Shown here in pieces: positions 21,285 through 28,881 of a stretch of DNA of 33,353 nt. Position 1 is the stretch's first letter, and each line of letters begins with the position of its first letter. The notes under the pieces are model-generated. The model saw nothing but the letters and a program-made list of their open reading frames with translations, had not been told where the DNA came from and made no database searches. A program made the translations under genes and the position numbers. Source of the stretch: Deltaproteobacteria bacterium (lineage in GTDB: Bacteria; Desulfobacterota; Desulfobulbia; Desulfobulbales; SURF-16). The stretch spans positions 1 to 33,353 of the forward strand of contig JAOZSN010000007.1 in assembly GCA_029939635.1 (NCBI GenBank), written 5' to 3'.

Positions 21285-22766
21285 ATGCTACCGGGAATTA
21301 ACTCTTCTGTCTCTGCTCTCATTGGTCTTAACAAAAAGGCCGCCAATACTGCCAATAATGTCGCCAATATCAACACCCCTGGCTTTAAGTCCAGTCGAGT
21401 CTCCTTTCAGGATGTCCCTGGGCAGACTGTTTCCAGCGCCTCTGGCTCAAGTCAGGTTGGCCATGGTGTAACGGCCAGCACTATCAGCACAAATCAATCC
21501 CAGGGGCCTTTAGCAGGAAGCGAGAATCCTACTGATCTTGGCATCAGCGGCCAGGGCTATTTTATCCTCCGCCAACCAGGTAGCGAAACAGCCGACACCT
21601 ACAGCCGTGATGGCGGCTTTGGCTTTGATACCCAAGGGAACCTGGTTTCTGCTTCTGGCGCTATGGTGCAAGGCTGGCAACTTGATCCGGCCAGTGGTGA
21701 TCGGCAGGGCAACATCGGGGACATCACAGTTCCCAAAACAACCGCCCCCGGCCCGACCCAGGAGATGAGCCAGGTGGTTAACCTTGATGCCCGTCTGGCC
21801 ACGGAAGAGACACCTGAGACCCTTTTTAACGCCTGGGATGGTAGAAATGCCACTGGGGCTAACCCAAGCCCAGCCATTGATCCAAATCGCTTTGAGTATC
21901 AAACATCCACTAAAATCTATGATAGCCAGGGCAACAGTCATGATGTGACCATCTATTATGATCGCACTGAAAATGACAATGAATGGGAATTTATGGTAAC
22001 CACTGATCCTTTAGAGGATCAACGCGCCTTATCTGCCGAACAGCAGGCCGCTAACCCGCCATTTACCACTATATCAGCCACTGATCATAAAGGAGCAGGA
22101 GCCTTACTCTATGGCACCATGCAGTTCAGCACCTCCGGAGATATTAACAGCATCTCCGCCTATGAGGTACCCCTTGATGGTCAGCTGGATCCAAGCCAGG
22201 ATACCCACAAGATTACGTTAGGCAGTGAACAGAGTCAGTACAGTTTTGCCACTAATTTTACTGGAGCAGCAGAAAACCAGGCTATCTCACTGAACTTTGG
22301 GGCCAGCTATAGTGGCCAGAACGATACATTCCAGCCCTCAGCCCTTTCCAGCACCCAATATGCCAATTCATCCACCACCATCCAGCAGAACCAAGATGGC
22401 CATGGAGCCGGCTTCTTGCAGGGTATAGCGGTGGATACCAATGGCGTGGTCTCGGCCAGCTACTCCAATGGCCGTACTGAACCAGTGGCCCAAGTAGCCC
22501 TGGCTAATTTCGCTAACCCAGGCGGCTTGAGTAAAGCCGGAGGAAACCTCTATACTGCCACAAGTGCAGCAGGCACAGCCACCACTGACGCCCCCAACAG
22601 CAGCGGCCTTGGTGGCATATCCCCCACCTCCTTTGAACTCTCCAATGTGGATCTGGCGAAGGAACTCACCGACATGATGGTCACCAAACATAGCTTTAAG
22701 GCCAATATCAATATGATTAAGAGCTATGATGAGATGCTGGGGAGCCTGTTGGATATTAAAACGTGA
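21285..22766 (+). CDS. flgE: Flagellar hook protein FlgE-like, orphan
   Basis: The 493-residue protein has the N-terminal rod/hook motif SSVSALIGLNKKAANTANNVANINTPGFKS (split here across residues 6-35). The block DLGISGQGYFIL, a variable middle domain with YDSQGNSHDVTIYYDRT, and a C-terminal SFELSNVDLAKELTDMMVTKHSFKANINMI tail follow. These belong to the FlgE/FlgF/FlgG family. The size and the central FlgE_D2-like domain favour the hook protein. Export is through the flagellar type III apparatus, so there is no signal peptide. AAGGAGGAG precedes the ATG. No other flagellar gene is in the window, so it is an orphan copy, either a second hook protein or a relocated gene. Confidence 0.85.
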   Translation: MLPGINSSVSALIGLNKKAANTANNVANINTPGFKSSRVSFQDVPGQTVSSASGSSQVGHGVTASTISTNQSQGPLAGSENPTDLGISGQGYFILRQPGSETADTYSRDGGFGFDTQGNLVSASGAMVQGWQLDPASGDRQGNIGDITVPKTTAPGPTQEMSQVVNLDARLATEETPETLFNAWDGRNATGANPSPAIDPNRFEYQTSTKIYDSQGNSHDVTIYYDRTENDNEWEFMVTTDPLEDQRALSAEQQAANPPFTTISATDHKGAGALLYGTMQFSTSGDINSISAYEVPLDGQLDPSQDTHKITLGSEQSQYSFATNFTGAAENQAISLNFGASYSGQNDTFQPSALSSTQYANSSTTIQQNQDGHGAGFLQGIAVDTNGVVSASYSNGRTEPVAQVALANFANPGGLSKAGGNLYTATSAAGTATTDAPNSSGLGGISPTSFELSNVDLAKELTDMMVTKHSFKANINMIKSYDEMLGSLLDIKT

Positions 22767-22781
22767 AGCACATGAAAAGAT

Positions 22782-22810
22782 GAACATCGAACATTGGACG
22801 TTCGATGTTC
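22782..22810. repeat. 11-bp palindromic hairpin between convergent flgE and AEC genes
   Basis: GAACATCGAAC (22782-22792) and GTTCGATGTTC (22800-22810) are perfect complements around ATTGGAC. A further AATGTTC repeats the motif. The words TCGAAC and ATCGAA are shared with the ends of elements A and B, so this may be a minimal relative. It may serve as a terminator for either converging gene but lacks a T-run. Confidence 0.5.
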
Positions 22811-22873
22811 AATGTTCAAAACAATTATTAGCTTGCTCACATTCTCTGCAAAGCCCTCCAAACGCCGCCCCCC

Positions 22874-23773
22874 TCACAACAAAAAATAAAGCCCACTTAA
22901 ACTGGCAAACGACAAAACAATACCCCATCCCACCAGGGCAGCGGCCAACTCCGGAGCCAGCCCTGCCGCCAGTGCTAAAGCTCCAGCAGTAATCATCGGT
23001 GGCATACCTGCCTCAAAAACTGCAATCTGCCCAGCCCCATCACTTAGCCCCATAAGACGATACAATAACAATGCCAGTAAAGGTGCGACCAACAGCTTAA
23101 TGGCCAAGCCCATAAAAAAAGGCGAGCGATACTGTCCAGGCAATCTAATTTTAAGCTGTAACCCCACTGCCACCATAACTGCAGGTACCAGGCTGTCACC
23201 CACCCGACCAAAGACACTGTGCAAAGCCAGGGGAACATCTATACTGCGCAACAACAAACCACAGAGCAGGGCAAGGAAAGGTGGAAAGATACAGATCTTC
23301 ACAAGCATGGTACGCATGGTTGGCTGTGTCTTGCCTTCATAGGCGGCCAGCACTAGAGTACCGTAGGTAGAGAGGGCAACAAAGGAACCTAACTGATCAT
23401 AAATCACGGCATAGCCAACATAGTCTGCCCCAAAAAAGGCATGGACCATGGGAATACCTAAAAATGAGGTGTTGGCCAAGGGTACGCAGAGGAGCAGGCA
23501 GCCCATTACGGGACGCGACCAACCAAAATAACGTTGGCCAATGAAGAGCAAACAAACTCCCCACGCCACCATGAGCCAAGGCATAACAACGACGACCCAG
23601 AGATCATCAGAAAAAGTCAGGCTGGGAATCTGAGCCAGTACCAGGGCAGGCAAGGCCACATAGATAACATATAGATTAAGGGACCGGGCCATCTCAGGCG
23701 CTGGAATGTCGCGTCGACGCTGCAGCAGCATACCAGCGGCCAAGCAGCAAAAAATCAGGATAAAATTAGTCAT
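22874..23773 (-). CDS. AEC family (auxin efflux carrier-like) transporter
   Basis: The 299-residue membrane protein has about ten hydrophobic segments arranged as two five-helix repeats. N-terminal features are ILIFCCLAAGMLLQRRRDIP and LNLYVIYVALPALVLAQIPS, typical of bacterial AEC carriers. Later, LANTSFLGIPMVHAFFG and EAGMPPMITAGALALAAGL match the family's conserved helix breaks. Bacterial members export small carboxylates such as malate or other anions; the substrate here is not predictable. The ATG has an AGGA site and lies 55 bases downstream of pstB on the same strand, so it may be read from the pst transcript. It is convergent with flgE. Confidence 0.85.
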   Translation of the reverse strand: MTNFILIFCCLAAGMLLQRRRDIPAPEMARSLNLYVIYVALPALVLAQIPSLTFSDDLWVVVVMPWLMVAWGVCLLFIGQRYFGWSRPVMGCLLLCVPLANTSFLGIPMVHAFFGADYVGYAVIYDQLGSFVALSTYGTLVLAAYEGKTQPTMRTMLVKICIFPPFLALLCGLLLRSIDVPLALHSVFGRVGDSLVPAVMVAVGLQLKIRLPGQYRSPFFMGLAIKLLVAPLLALLLYRLMGLSDGAGQIAVFEAGMPPMITAGALALAAGLAPELAAALVGWGIVLSFASLSGLYFLL

Positions 23774-23828
23774 AGTATCCTGCTCTTACATGACACACAG
23801 AGCTTATGCAACCCTTGTTATGACCTCT

Positions 23829-24686
23829 TTAACCAAAACGTCCGGTAATATACTCCTCGGTCAAACGATGCTGGGGAGTGGTGAAAACCTGCTCTGTGGC
23901 GCCCACCTCAATAAGATAGCCCAGGTGGAAATAGGCCGTACGTTGGGAGACACGGGAGGCCTGTTGCATAGAGTGGGTGACAATGGCAATGGTGTAGTGT
24001 TCCCGGAGCTCATCAATAAGCTCTTCAATACGGGCTGTGGCTATGGGATCAAGGGCCGAGCATGGCTCATCCATAAGAATAACCTCTGGGCTGACAGCAA
24101 TGGTGCGTGCTATACATAGACGCTGCTGCTGGCCACCAGAGAGCCCTGTGCCAGGTTTATCAAGGCGATCCTTCACTTCTGCCCATAAACCAGCCTTACG
24201 CAACGAGGTCTCCACAATTTCATCAATATCACCCTTATGACTGGCCAGACCATGGATGCGGGGGCCATAGGCAATATTTTCATAGATAGATTTGGGAAAT
24301 GGGTTGGGCTTTTGAAAAACCATGCCAACCTGGGCGCGTAGCGGTACCACATCCACCATTTTATCATAGATATCCTGGCCATCCAGCTCAATACTACCAG
24401 AAACCCGACAGCTATCTATGGTATCATTCATACGATTCAGACAGCGCAAAAAGGTGGATTTACCACAACCGGAAGGACCGATCATGGCCATAACCTCATT
24501 GCTGCCAATATCTAAACTGACCCCATAAATGGCCTGTGTATCACCATAGGAGACATCCACATCACGGCACTCCATACGTGCCTTATCTACGAAGGGCTGC
24601 CCCACGGTTTCACGTGAGTCACGGGGGGCAATGGCAGTGCTGAGGTCTACAGTTTGAGAAGAAGGGATTGTTAAATTCATAGTCAT
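23829..24686 (-). CDS. pstB: Phosphate ABC transporter ATP-binding protein PstB
   Basis: PstB hydrolyses ATP to drive phosphate uptake through PstC/PstA. The 285-residue protein has Walker A GPSGCGKSTFLRCLNR, the Q-loop region VGMVFQKPNPFPKSIYENIA, the signature LSGGQQQRLCIARTIA, Walker B VILMDEPCSALDP and the switch His in IAIVTHSMQQASRVS. The FQKPNPFPKSIYENIA wording is specific to PstB. A 30-residue N-terminal extension precedes the ATPase core. The ATG at 24686 lacks a clear ribosome binding site and follows a repeat element that separates it from pstS by 181 bases, so its expression relative to pstS may differ. Confidence 0.96.
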   Translation of the reverse strand: MTMNLTIPSSQTVDLSTAIAPRDSRETVGQPFVDKARMECRDVDVSYGDTQAIYGVSLDIGSNEVMAMIGPSGCGKSTFLRCLNRMNDTIDSCRVSGSIELDGQDIYDKMVDVVPLRAQVGMVFQKPNPFPKSIYENIAYGPRIHGLASHKGDIDEIVETSLRKAGLWAEVKDRLDKPGTGLSGGQQQRLCIARTIAVSPEVILMDEPCSALDPIATARIEELIDELREHYTIAIVTHSMQQASRVSQRTAYFHLGYLIEVGATEQVFTTPQHRLTEEYITGRFG

Positions 24687-24702
24687 TCAAATCGTGTAAT
24701 TA

Positions 24703-24862
24703 ACAACGAACCGCAGAATATCGAACAAGAAATATCGAATCTCGAAGGAAGTGCCCTTGGGGCATACTTTCTTTATTAATCAAGATTCTTCCACCCTTCA
24801 TCATCGGAGTCTTCGCTACGCTGCGCTTACCTCGACATTTCTTGTTCAATATTCAATATTCG
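24703..24862 (-). repeat. Palindromic intergenic element, copy B, between pstS and pstB
   Basis: Read on the minus strand, the element begins GAATATTGAACAAGAAATGTCGA and ends with an inverted counterpart near CGAGATTCGATATTTCTTG and TTCGATATTC. It shares ATGAAGGGTGGA (complement of 24790-24801), CTTCCTTCGA, ATTCGATATTTCT and TCTGCGGTTCG with copy A in the same order. Relative to copy A it has an extra block of about 30 bases (24805-24833) and a TGCCCCAAGGGCA hairpin. It occupies nearly the entire pstS-pstB gap. Confidence 0.75.
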
Positions 24863-24867
24863 TTTTT

Positions 24868-25908
24868 TTACATCTCCAGAGGCTTCAATATCTTAATATC
24901 ATCAGCAAAAGAGGCGCGTTCCTCAACCGGCATAGGGATCATACCTTTATCAGCCAAATAACCTTCTTCACCCCAGGCTTGGTCACTGGAAAACTCTGCC
25001 AGATATCCTTTAATAGCAGGAACCGCGTCCACATGGGCCTTTTTCACATAGAAGTAGAGAGGGCGCGAGACAGGATAAGAACCATCTGAGATATTCTCAA
25101 AGGTTGGTGCCACACCCTCAATCATGGAACCCTGCACCTTATCGGCGTTTTGATCCAAAAAGCTATAGCCGAAGACACCCACTGCTATTGGGTCAGCGCC
25201 AAGTTTTTGGACAATGAGATTATCATTCTCACCCGCCTCAACATAAACACCATCTTCCCGCACCGCTCGGCAGACCGCCTTGTAATGCTTTTTATTCTGC
25301 TTCTTCATGGCCTTGAGCCAGGGAAAGGTCTTGCAACCACCCTCAACGGCCAGCTCGGCAAAGGCATCACGGGTACCAGATGTGGGCGGTGGACCGAGAA
25401 CCTTAATTTTGGTGTTGGGCAGGCTAGGATTCACCTCAGACCAGATCTGATAGGGATTTTCCACCAGCTCCTCTCCGCCCTTGGGGTTTGGAACCTCTTT
25501 GGCCAAGGCCAGATAAATATCACGACGGCTGAGCTTGAGCAAAGGAGATTTCTTAGAATTAGCCATAACAATGCCGTCATAGCCCACCTTAACCTCAATA
25601 ATGTCCTTTACACCATTGGCCTGGCATCTATCATATTCAGACTTCTTGATCCGACGTGAGGCATTGGTAATATCAGGATGCTGCAGGCCAACCCCAGAAC
25701 AAAAAAGTTTCAGTCCACCACCGGAACCAGTTGATTCAATTTTAGGAGTTTTAAAGCTACTGGTCTTACCAAAACGCTCAGCCACAGTGGTGGCAAAGGG
25801 GTAAACAGTGGAGGATCCCACCACGCTGATATAATCACGGGCCTGAGCCACACCAGCAGTCAACATACAGGCGGCCACCAAGGCCACTCCAATCTTTAAT
25901 CCTTTCAT
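24868..25908 (-). CDS. pstS: Periplasmic phosphate-binding protein PstS
   Basis: The precursor is 346 residues, with a Sec signal of about 23 residues (LKIGVALVAACMLTAGVAQA). The phosphate-binding loops are VVGSSTVYPFATTVAE, ESTGSGGGLKLFCSG and PPTSGTRDAFAELA, all characteristic of PstS and SphX-type proteins. I placed the start at the ATG 25906-25908 because GAGGA lies seven bases upstream. A GTG two codons earlier (25912-25914) would have that site too close. Uniquely in this operon it lies third, after pstC and pstA and before pstB, with repeat elements on both sides. It should be induced by phosphate limitation via PhoB; no clear Pho box was identified by eye. Confidence 0.93.
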   Translation of the reverse strand: MKGLKIGVALVAACMLTAGVAQARDYISVVGSSTVYPFATTVAERFGKTSSFKTPKIESTGSGGGLKLFCSGVGLQHPDITNASRRIKKSEYDRCQANGVKDIIEVKVGYDGIVMANSKKSPLLKLSRRDIYLALAKEVPNPKGGEELVENPYQIWSEVNPSLPNTKIKVLGPPPTSGTRDAFAELAVEGGCKTFPWLKAMKKQNKKHYKAVCRAVREDGVYVEAGENDNLIVQKLGADPIAVGVFGYSFLDQNADKVQGSMIEGVAPTFENISDGSYPVSRPLYFYVKKAHVDAVPAIKGYLAEFSSDQAWGEEGYLADKGMIPMPVEERASFADDIKILKPLEM

Positions 25909-25961
25909 AGTCACATCCTCATAAATTCAGTTTCAAGTTAAAAATACAAGTTTAAAGACAC

Positions 25962-26038
25962 AGGTGTCACGACTCAGGAAAACGTTTCTCAGGCAGTTTA
26001 TCTTTACCATAACACCCGACACCTGATCCCTGACACCT
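25962..26038. repeat. Imperfect inverted repeat between pstA and pstS
   Basis: AGGTGTCACGACTCAGG (25962-25978) and the complement of 26022-26038 (AGGTGTCAGGGATCAGG) match at 14 of 17 positions, around a 43-base centre. A further GACACCT/ACACC set lies near 26016-26024. The family differs in sequence from elements A and B. It fills most of the pstA-pstS gap and could partly terminate or stabilise the transcript. Confidence 0.6.
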
Positions 26039-26044
26039 CTAGTT

Positions 26045-27310
26045 TTACCAACGTCGTTCAAAACGCCTGCGCAGATAGACTGCTGCCCCATTCATGCAGA
26101 TGAGAAAGGTCAACAGCACCATGATGGCAGCCGAAGTTTTCTCCACAAAGGCCCGCTCTGGGCTATCGGCCCATAAGTAAATCTGCACCGGCAAGACAGC
26201 GGCAGGATCAGTCAACGCCGTTGGTATATCTACTATAAAGGCCACCATACCAATCATCAGCAGGGGGGCTGTTTCCCCCAAGGCCTGTGCCATACCAATG
26301 ATCGTGCCGGTGAGCATGCCCGGCATGGCCAAGGGCAGGACATGGTGCATTACCATCTGTACCTTGGAGGCGCCAATACCTAAGGCCGCCTCTCGTATTG
26401 ATGGGGGTACGGCCTTCAAGGCTGCCCGCCCAGCAATAATGATAGTGGGCAAGGTCATAAGGGAGAGCACTAGCCCACCCACCAGAGGGGCTGAGCGGGG
26501 CAGGCCAAAGAAATTAATAAACATGGCCAGGCCCAACAGACCAAAGATAATGGACGGTACCGCAGCCAGGTTATTGATGTTTACCTCAATGATATCAGTC
26601 CAACGATTGGTGGGGGCAAACTCCTCCAGGTAGACGGCTGCCCCGACGCCAAGGGGAAAGGCAATGGCCAGGGTAACCAGCAATGTATATAACGAACCCA
26701 TGGCTGCACCGCGAATACCTGCCAGCTCTGGTTCGCGGGAATCACCACTGCTGAAAAATGTTGTATTAAATTTTTTACATATCACCCCCTGATTCTCCAG
26801 ATCATCAATCCAGCCGATCACCTTATCAGAGATCCGCCTCTCTGATTCTGGACTATGGCGGTCAATATGACCTTTTAGCAGCATATCCACATCATCATCC
26901 GCTGGGACCCATACCGTCTGTATTGTGCCGATCAGTTCAGGATTTGCCATCACCATATCTCGCAGTTGATATTCTGCGCCGGTGGATATCAGGCCATAGA
27001 GACTACGCTTATCACGCCGCCCCTGAACTTCAGGCAGGGCATTGCGCAATGCCTCCTTGACCATACTGCCGTAATAGGCCTTGCCTGGATTAGTAATATC
27101 TATCTTTGTCTCATCAAGATGAACAGTAATGCTGATAAAGGTCTGGACAAAGGCGGTGTAGCCCTTCATGCTGATGGAGATAAAGAGCAGGGAGAGAAAG
27201 GCCAAACTCAAAATGATCGCGGCCAGGCCCAGACGACGAAAGAGACGCTCAAACCGATAACGCTTTTTCAGGCCTCCCTGGACAACATCAATAGTGCGTA
27301 ACCTACTCAT
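26045..27310 (-). CDS. pstA: Phosphate ABC transporter permease PstA with DUF3333 N-terminal domain
   Basis: PstA is one of the two membrane subunits of the phosphate importer. The 421-residue protein is longer than E. coli PstA (about 296). After the first helix (AAIILSLAFLSLLFISIS) there is a periplasmic region of about 150 residues (for example HLDETKIDITNPGKAYYG and LYGLISTGAEYQLRD), matching the DUF3333 extension. The permease core shows GSLYTLLVTLAIAFPLGVGAAVYLEEF, NLAAVPSIIFGLLGLA and the EAA-type loop REAALGIGASKVQMVMHHVLP. The ATG at 27310 is preferred (AGTGAG upstream). A GTG at 27319 is possible. The gene overlaps the end of pstC. Confidence 0.93.
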   Translation of the reverse strand: MSRLRTIDVVQGGLKKRYRFERLFRRLGLAAIILSLAFLSLLFISISMKGYTAFVQTFISITVHLDETKIDITNPGKAYYGSMVKEALRNALPEVQGRRDKRSLYGLISTGAEYQLRDMVMANPELIGTIQTVWVPADDDVDMLLKGHIDRHSPESERRISDKVIGWIDDLENQGVICKKFNTTFFSSGDSREPELAGIRGAAMGSLYTLLVTLAIAFPLGVGAAVYLEEFAPTNRWTDIIEVNINNLAAVPSIIFGLLGLAMFINFFGLPRSAPLVGGLVLSLMTLPTIIIAGRAALKAVPPSIREAALGIGASKVQMVMHHVLPLAMPGMLTGTIIGMAQALGETAPLLMIGMVAFIVDIPTALTDPAAVLPVQIYLWADSPERAFVEKTSAAIMVLLTFLICMNGAAVYLRRRFERRW

Positions 27311-28685
27311 ATTGCTCACTATATTTGCGAACCACCCGTAGGGCGATAATATTTAAAATAAGGGTGACAATGAACAGCAATAACCCCAAGGCAAAGGCAG
27401 CCAAGGTTTTGGGGCTATCAAACTCCTGATCTCCCACCAGCAGGGTGACGATCTGTACAGTAACCGTTGTCACCGTCTCCAACGGATTTACAGTGAGATT
27501 GGCCGCCAGTCCTGCTGCCATTACCACAATCATGGTCTCTCCTATGGCCCTGGACATAGCTAGCAGCACCGAACCAACAATACCTGGCAGGGCAGCTGGC
27601 ACTACAACGCGAAGTACGGTTTCGCTCCTGGTGGACCCTAAAGCATATGCTCCATCCCGCATGGCCTGGGGTACTGCAGTGATCACATCATCAGACAGGG
27701 ATGAGACAAAGGGGATGATCATAATGCCCATGACGAGCCCAGCGGCCAGGGCACTCTCTGATGAAACGGTTAAGCCTATAATCGCCCCCATATCGCGCAA
27801 AAACGGGGCCACGGTGAGTGCGGCAAAAAATCCATACACCACGGTGGGTATTCCAGCTAATATTTCCAACAGTGGCTTGGCTATCAAGCGCAATTTTTTG
27901 CTGGCATACTCAGACAGGTAGAGAGCAGACATCAACCCCAGAGGTACTGCCACTAACATGGCAATACTTGATATCATCAACGTCCCCCAAAACACTGGCA
28001 ACGCACCAAAGGCACCTGAGGAACCCACCTGCTCTTCCCGGATGGCCATCTGCGGACTCCACTGCGGATTAAAGAGAAAATCCGTAAGGGGAATCACCTT
28101 GAAAAAGCGAATGGCCTCAAAGAGCACAGATAATACAATTCCCACCGTGGTGAGGATTGCCAGCATAGAGCAGGCCACGAGTAGTATTCTCACTACTCGT
28201 TCCACCTGATTGCGAGCCCGTAGTCCTGGGGTGATGCGCCTTAAGGCTAATCCACTAAATCCTACAGTCATAGTGAGAACTACTACGGCCAACGCCGCTC
28301 TGCTTGTTGCATGCAAGCTTTTATAATGAGCGACAGCCTGCTCCATCTCAGCGGTGACATCCCTACTTATGACGCCTCCATCAGCCAGACTCTCTATATC
28401 GTATAAAAGGATACTTTGTTGTAAGGTTGATAGCTCACGCAACTGCTGGGGGAGATCTGCCAACACAAGGTTACTGACAATTGCCGCCTCACAGAGAAAC
28501 CACACCAAAACAACGAGTAGAGCCGGTAATCCGCACCATAATGCTGTAAAAAATCCATAGTGCGTTGGCAAGGAATGCAATGAACGGATGTTATTTCCAC
28601 TCACCGTAAAGGCCTTTTTACGGCCAATCTGATAGACAATGGCAGAAAGCAGTACAACGAGTATGAAAATATTCAAAGGGGTCAT
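27303..28685 (-). CDS. pstC: Phosphate ABC transporter permease PstC (long form)
   Basis: The 460-residue permease has an N-terminal extension of about 190 residues. It contains two or three helices (NIFILVVLLSAIVYQIG, LPALLVVLVWFLCEAAIV, LAVVVLTMTVGFSGLAL) and a soluble helical loop. The standard PstC core follows: TVGIVLSVLFEAIRFF, FLFNPQWSPQ, FGALPVFWGTLMISSIAMLVAVP, LEILAGIPTVVYGFFA and the EAA loop DGAYALGSTRSETVLRVVVPAALPG. Long PstC proteins of this kind commonly pair with DUF3333-type PstA, as here. Its 3' end overlaps pstA. It is the first gene of the minus-strand pst operon and diverges from phoR. The ATG has no strong ribosome binding site. Confidence 0.93.
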   Translation of the reverse strand: MTPLNIFILVVLLSAIVYQIGRKKAFTVSGNNIRSLHSLPTHYGFFTALWCGLPALLVVLVWFLCEAAIVSNLVLADLPQQLRELSTLQQSILLYDIESLADGGVISRDVTAEMEQAVAHYKSLHATSRAALAVVVLTMTVGFSGLALRRITPGLRARNQVERVVRILLVACSMLAILTTVGIVLSVLFEAIRFFKVIPLTDFLFNPQWSPQMAIREEQVGSSGAFGALPVFWGTLMISSIAMLVAVPLGLMSALYLSEYASKKLRLIAKPLLEILAGIPTVVYGFFAALTVAPFLRDMGAIIGLTVSSESALAAGLVMGIMIIPFVSSLSDDVITAVPQAMRDGAYALGSTRSETVLRVVVPAALPGIVGSVLLAMSRAIGETMIVVMAAGLAANLTVNPLETVTTVTVQIVTLLVGDQEFDSPKTLAAFALGLLLFIVTLILNIIALRVVRKYSEQYE

Positions 28686-28881
28686 GTGTCAGTACAAGTT
28701 CCAATATGAAGGAATATAGCCTCATTTGGGCCAGCTGCTTGCTGGCTTATTTTCGGCCTTTAAACTCCCTGTTATTTTGTTGAACACGACACTACTTTTC
28801 GATTGTAAGAATTATGTTAAAAGATCAAAAAAACTTTTCTCCCCCTTTCTATTTTATGTTTTTCAATCTATGTACAGAGTC

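Noticed and set aside
24703..26038. CRISPR-like repetition around pstS
   Set aside because: The repeats are palindromic, of two unrelated sequences and not regularly spaced, with no spacer-repeat periodicity and no cas genes.
28769..28786. A possible Pho box (CTGTTAT, then TTGAACA) upstream of phoR
   Set aside because: Only the first half resembles the CTGTCAT consensus; the second half does not, so I did not list it as a site.
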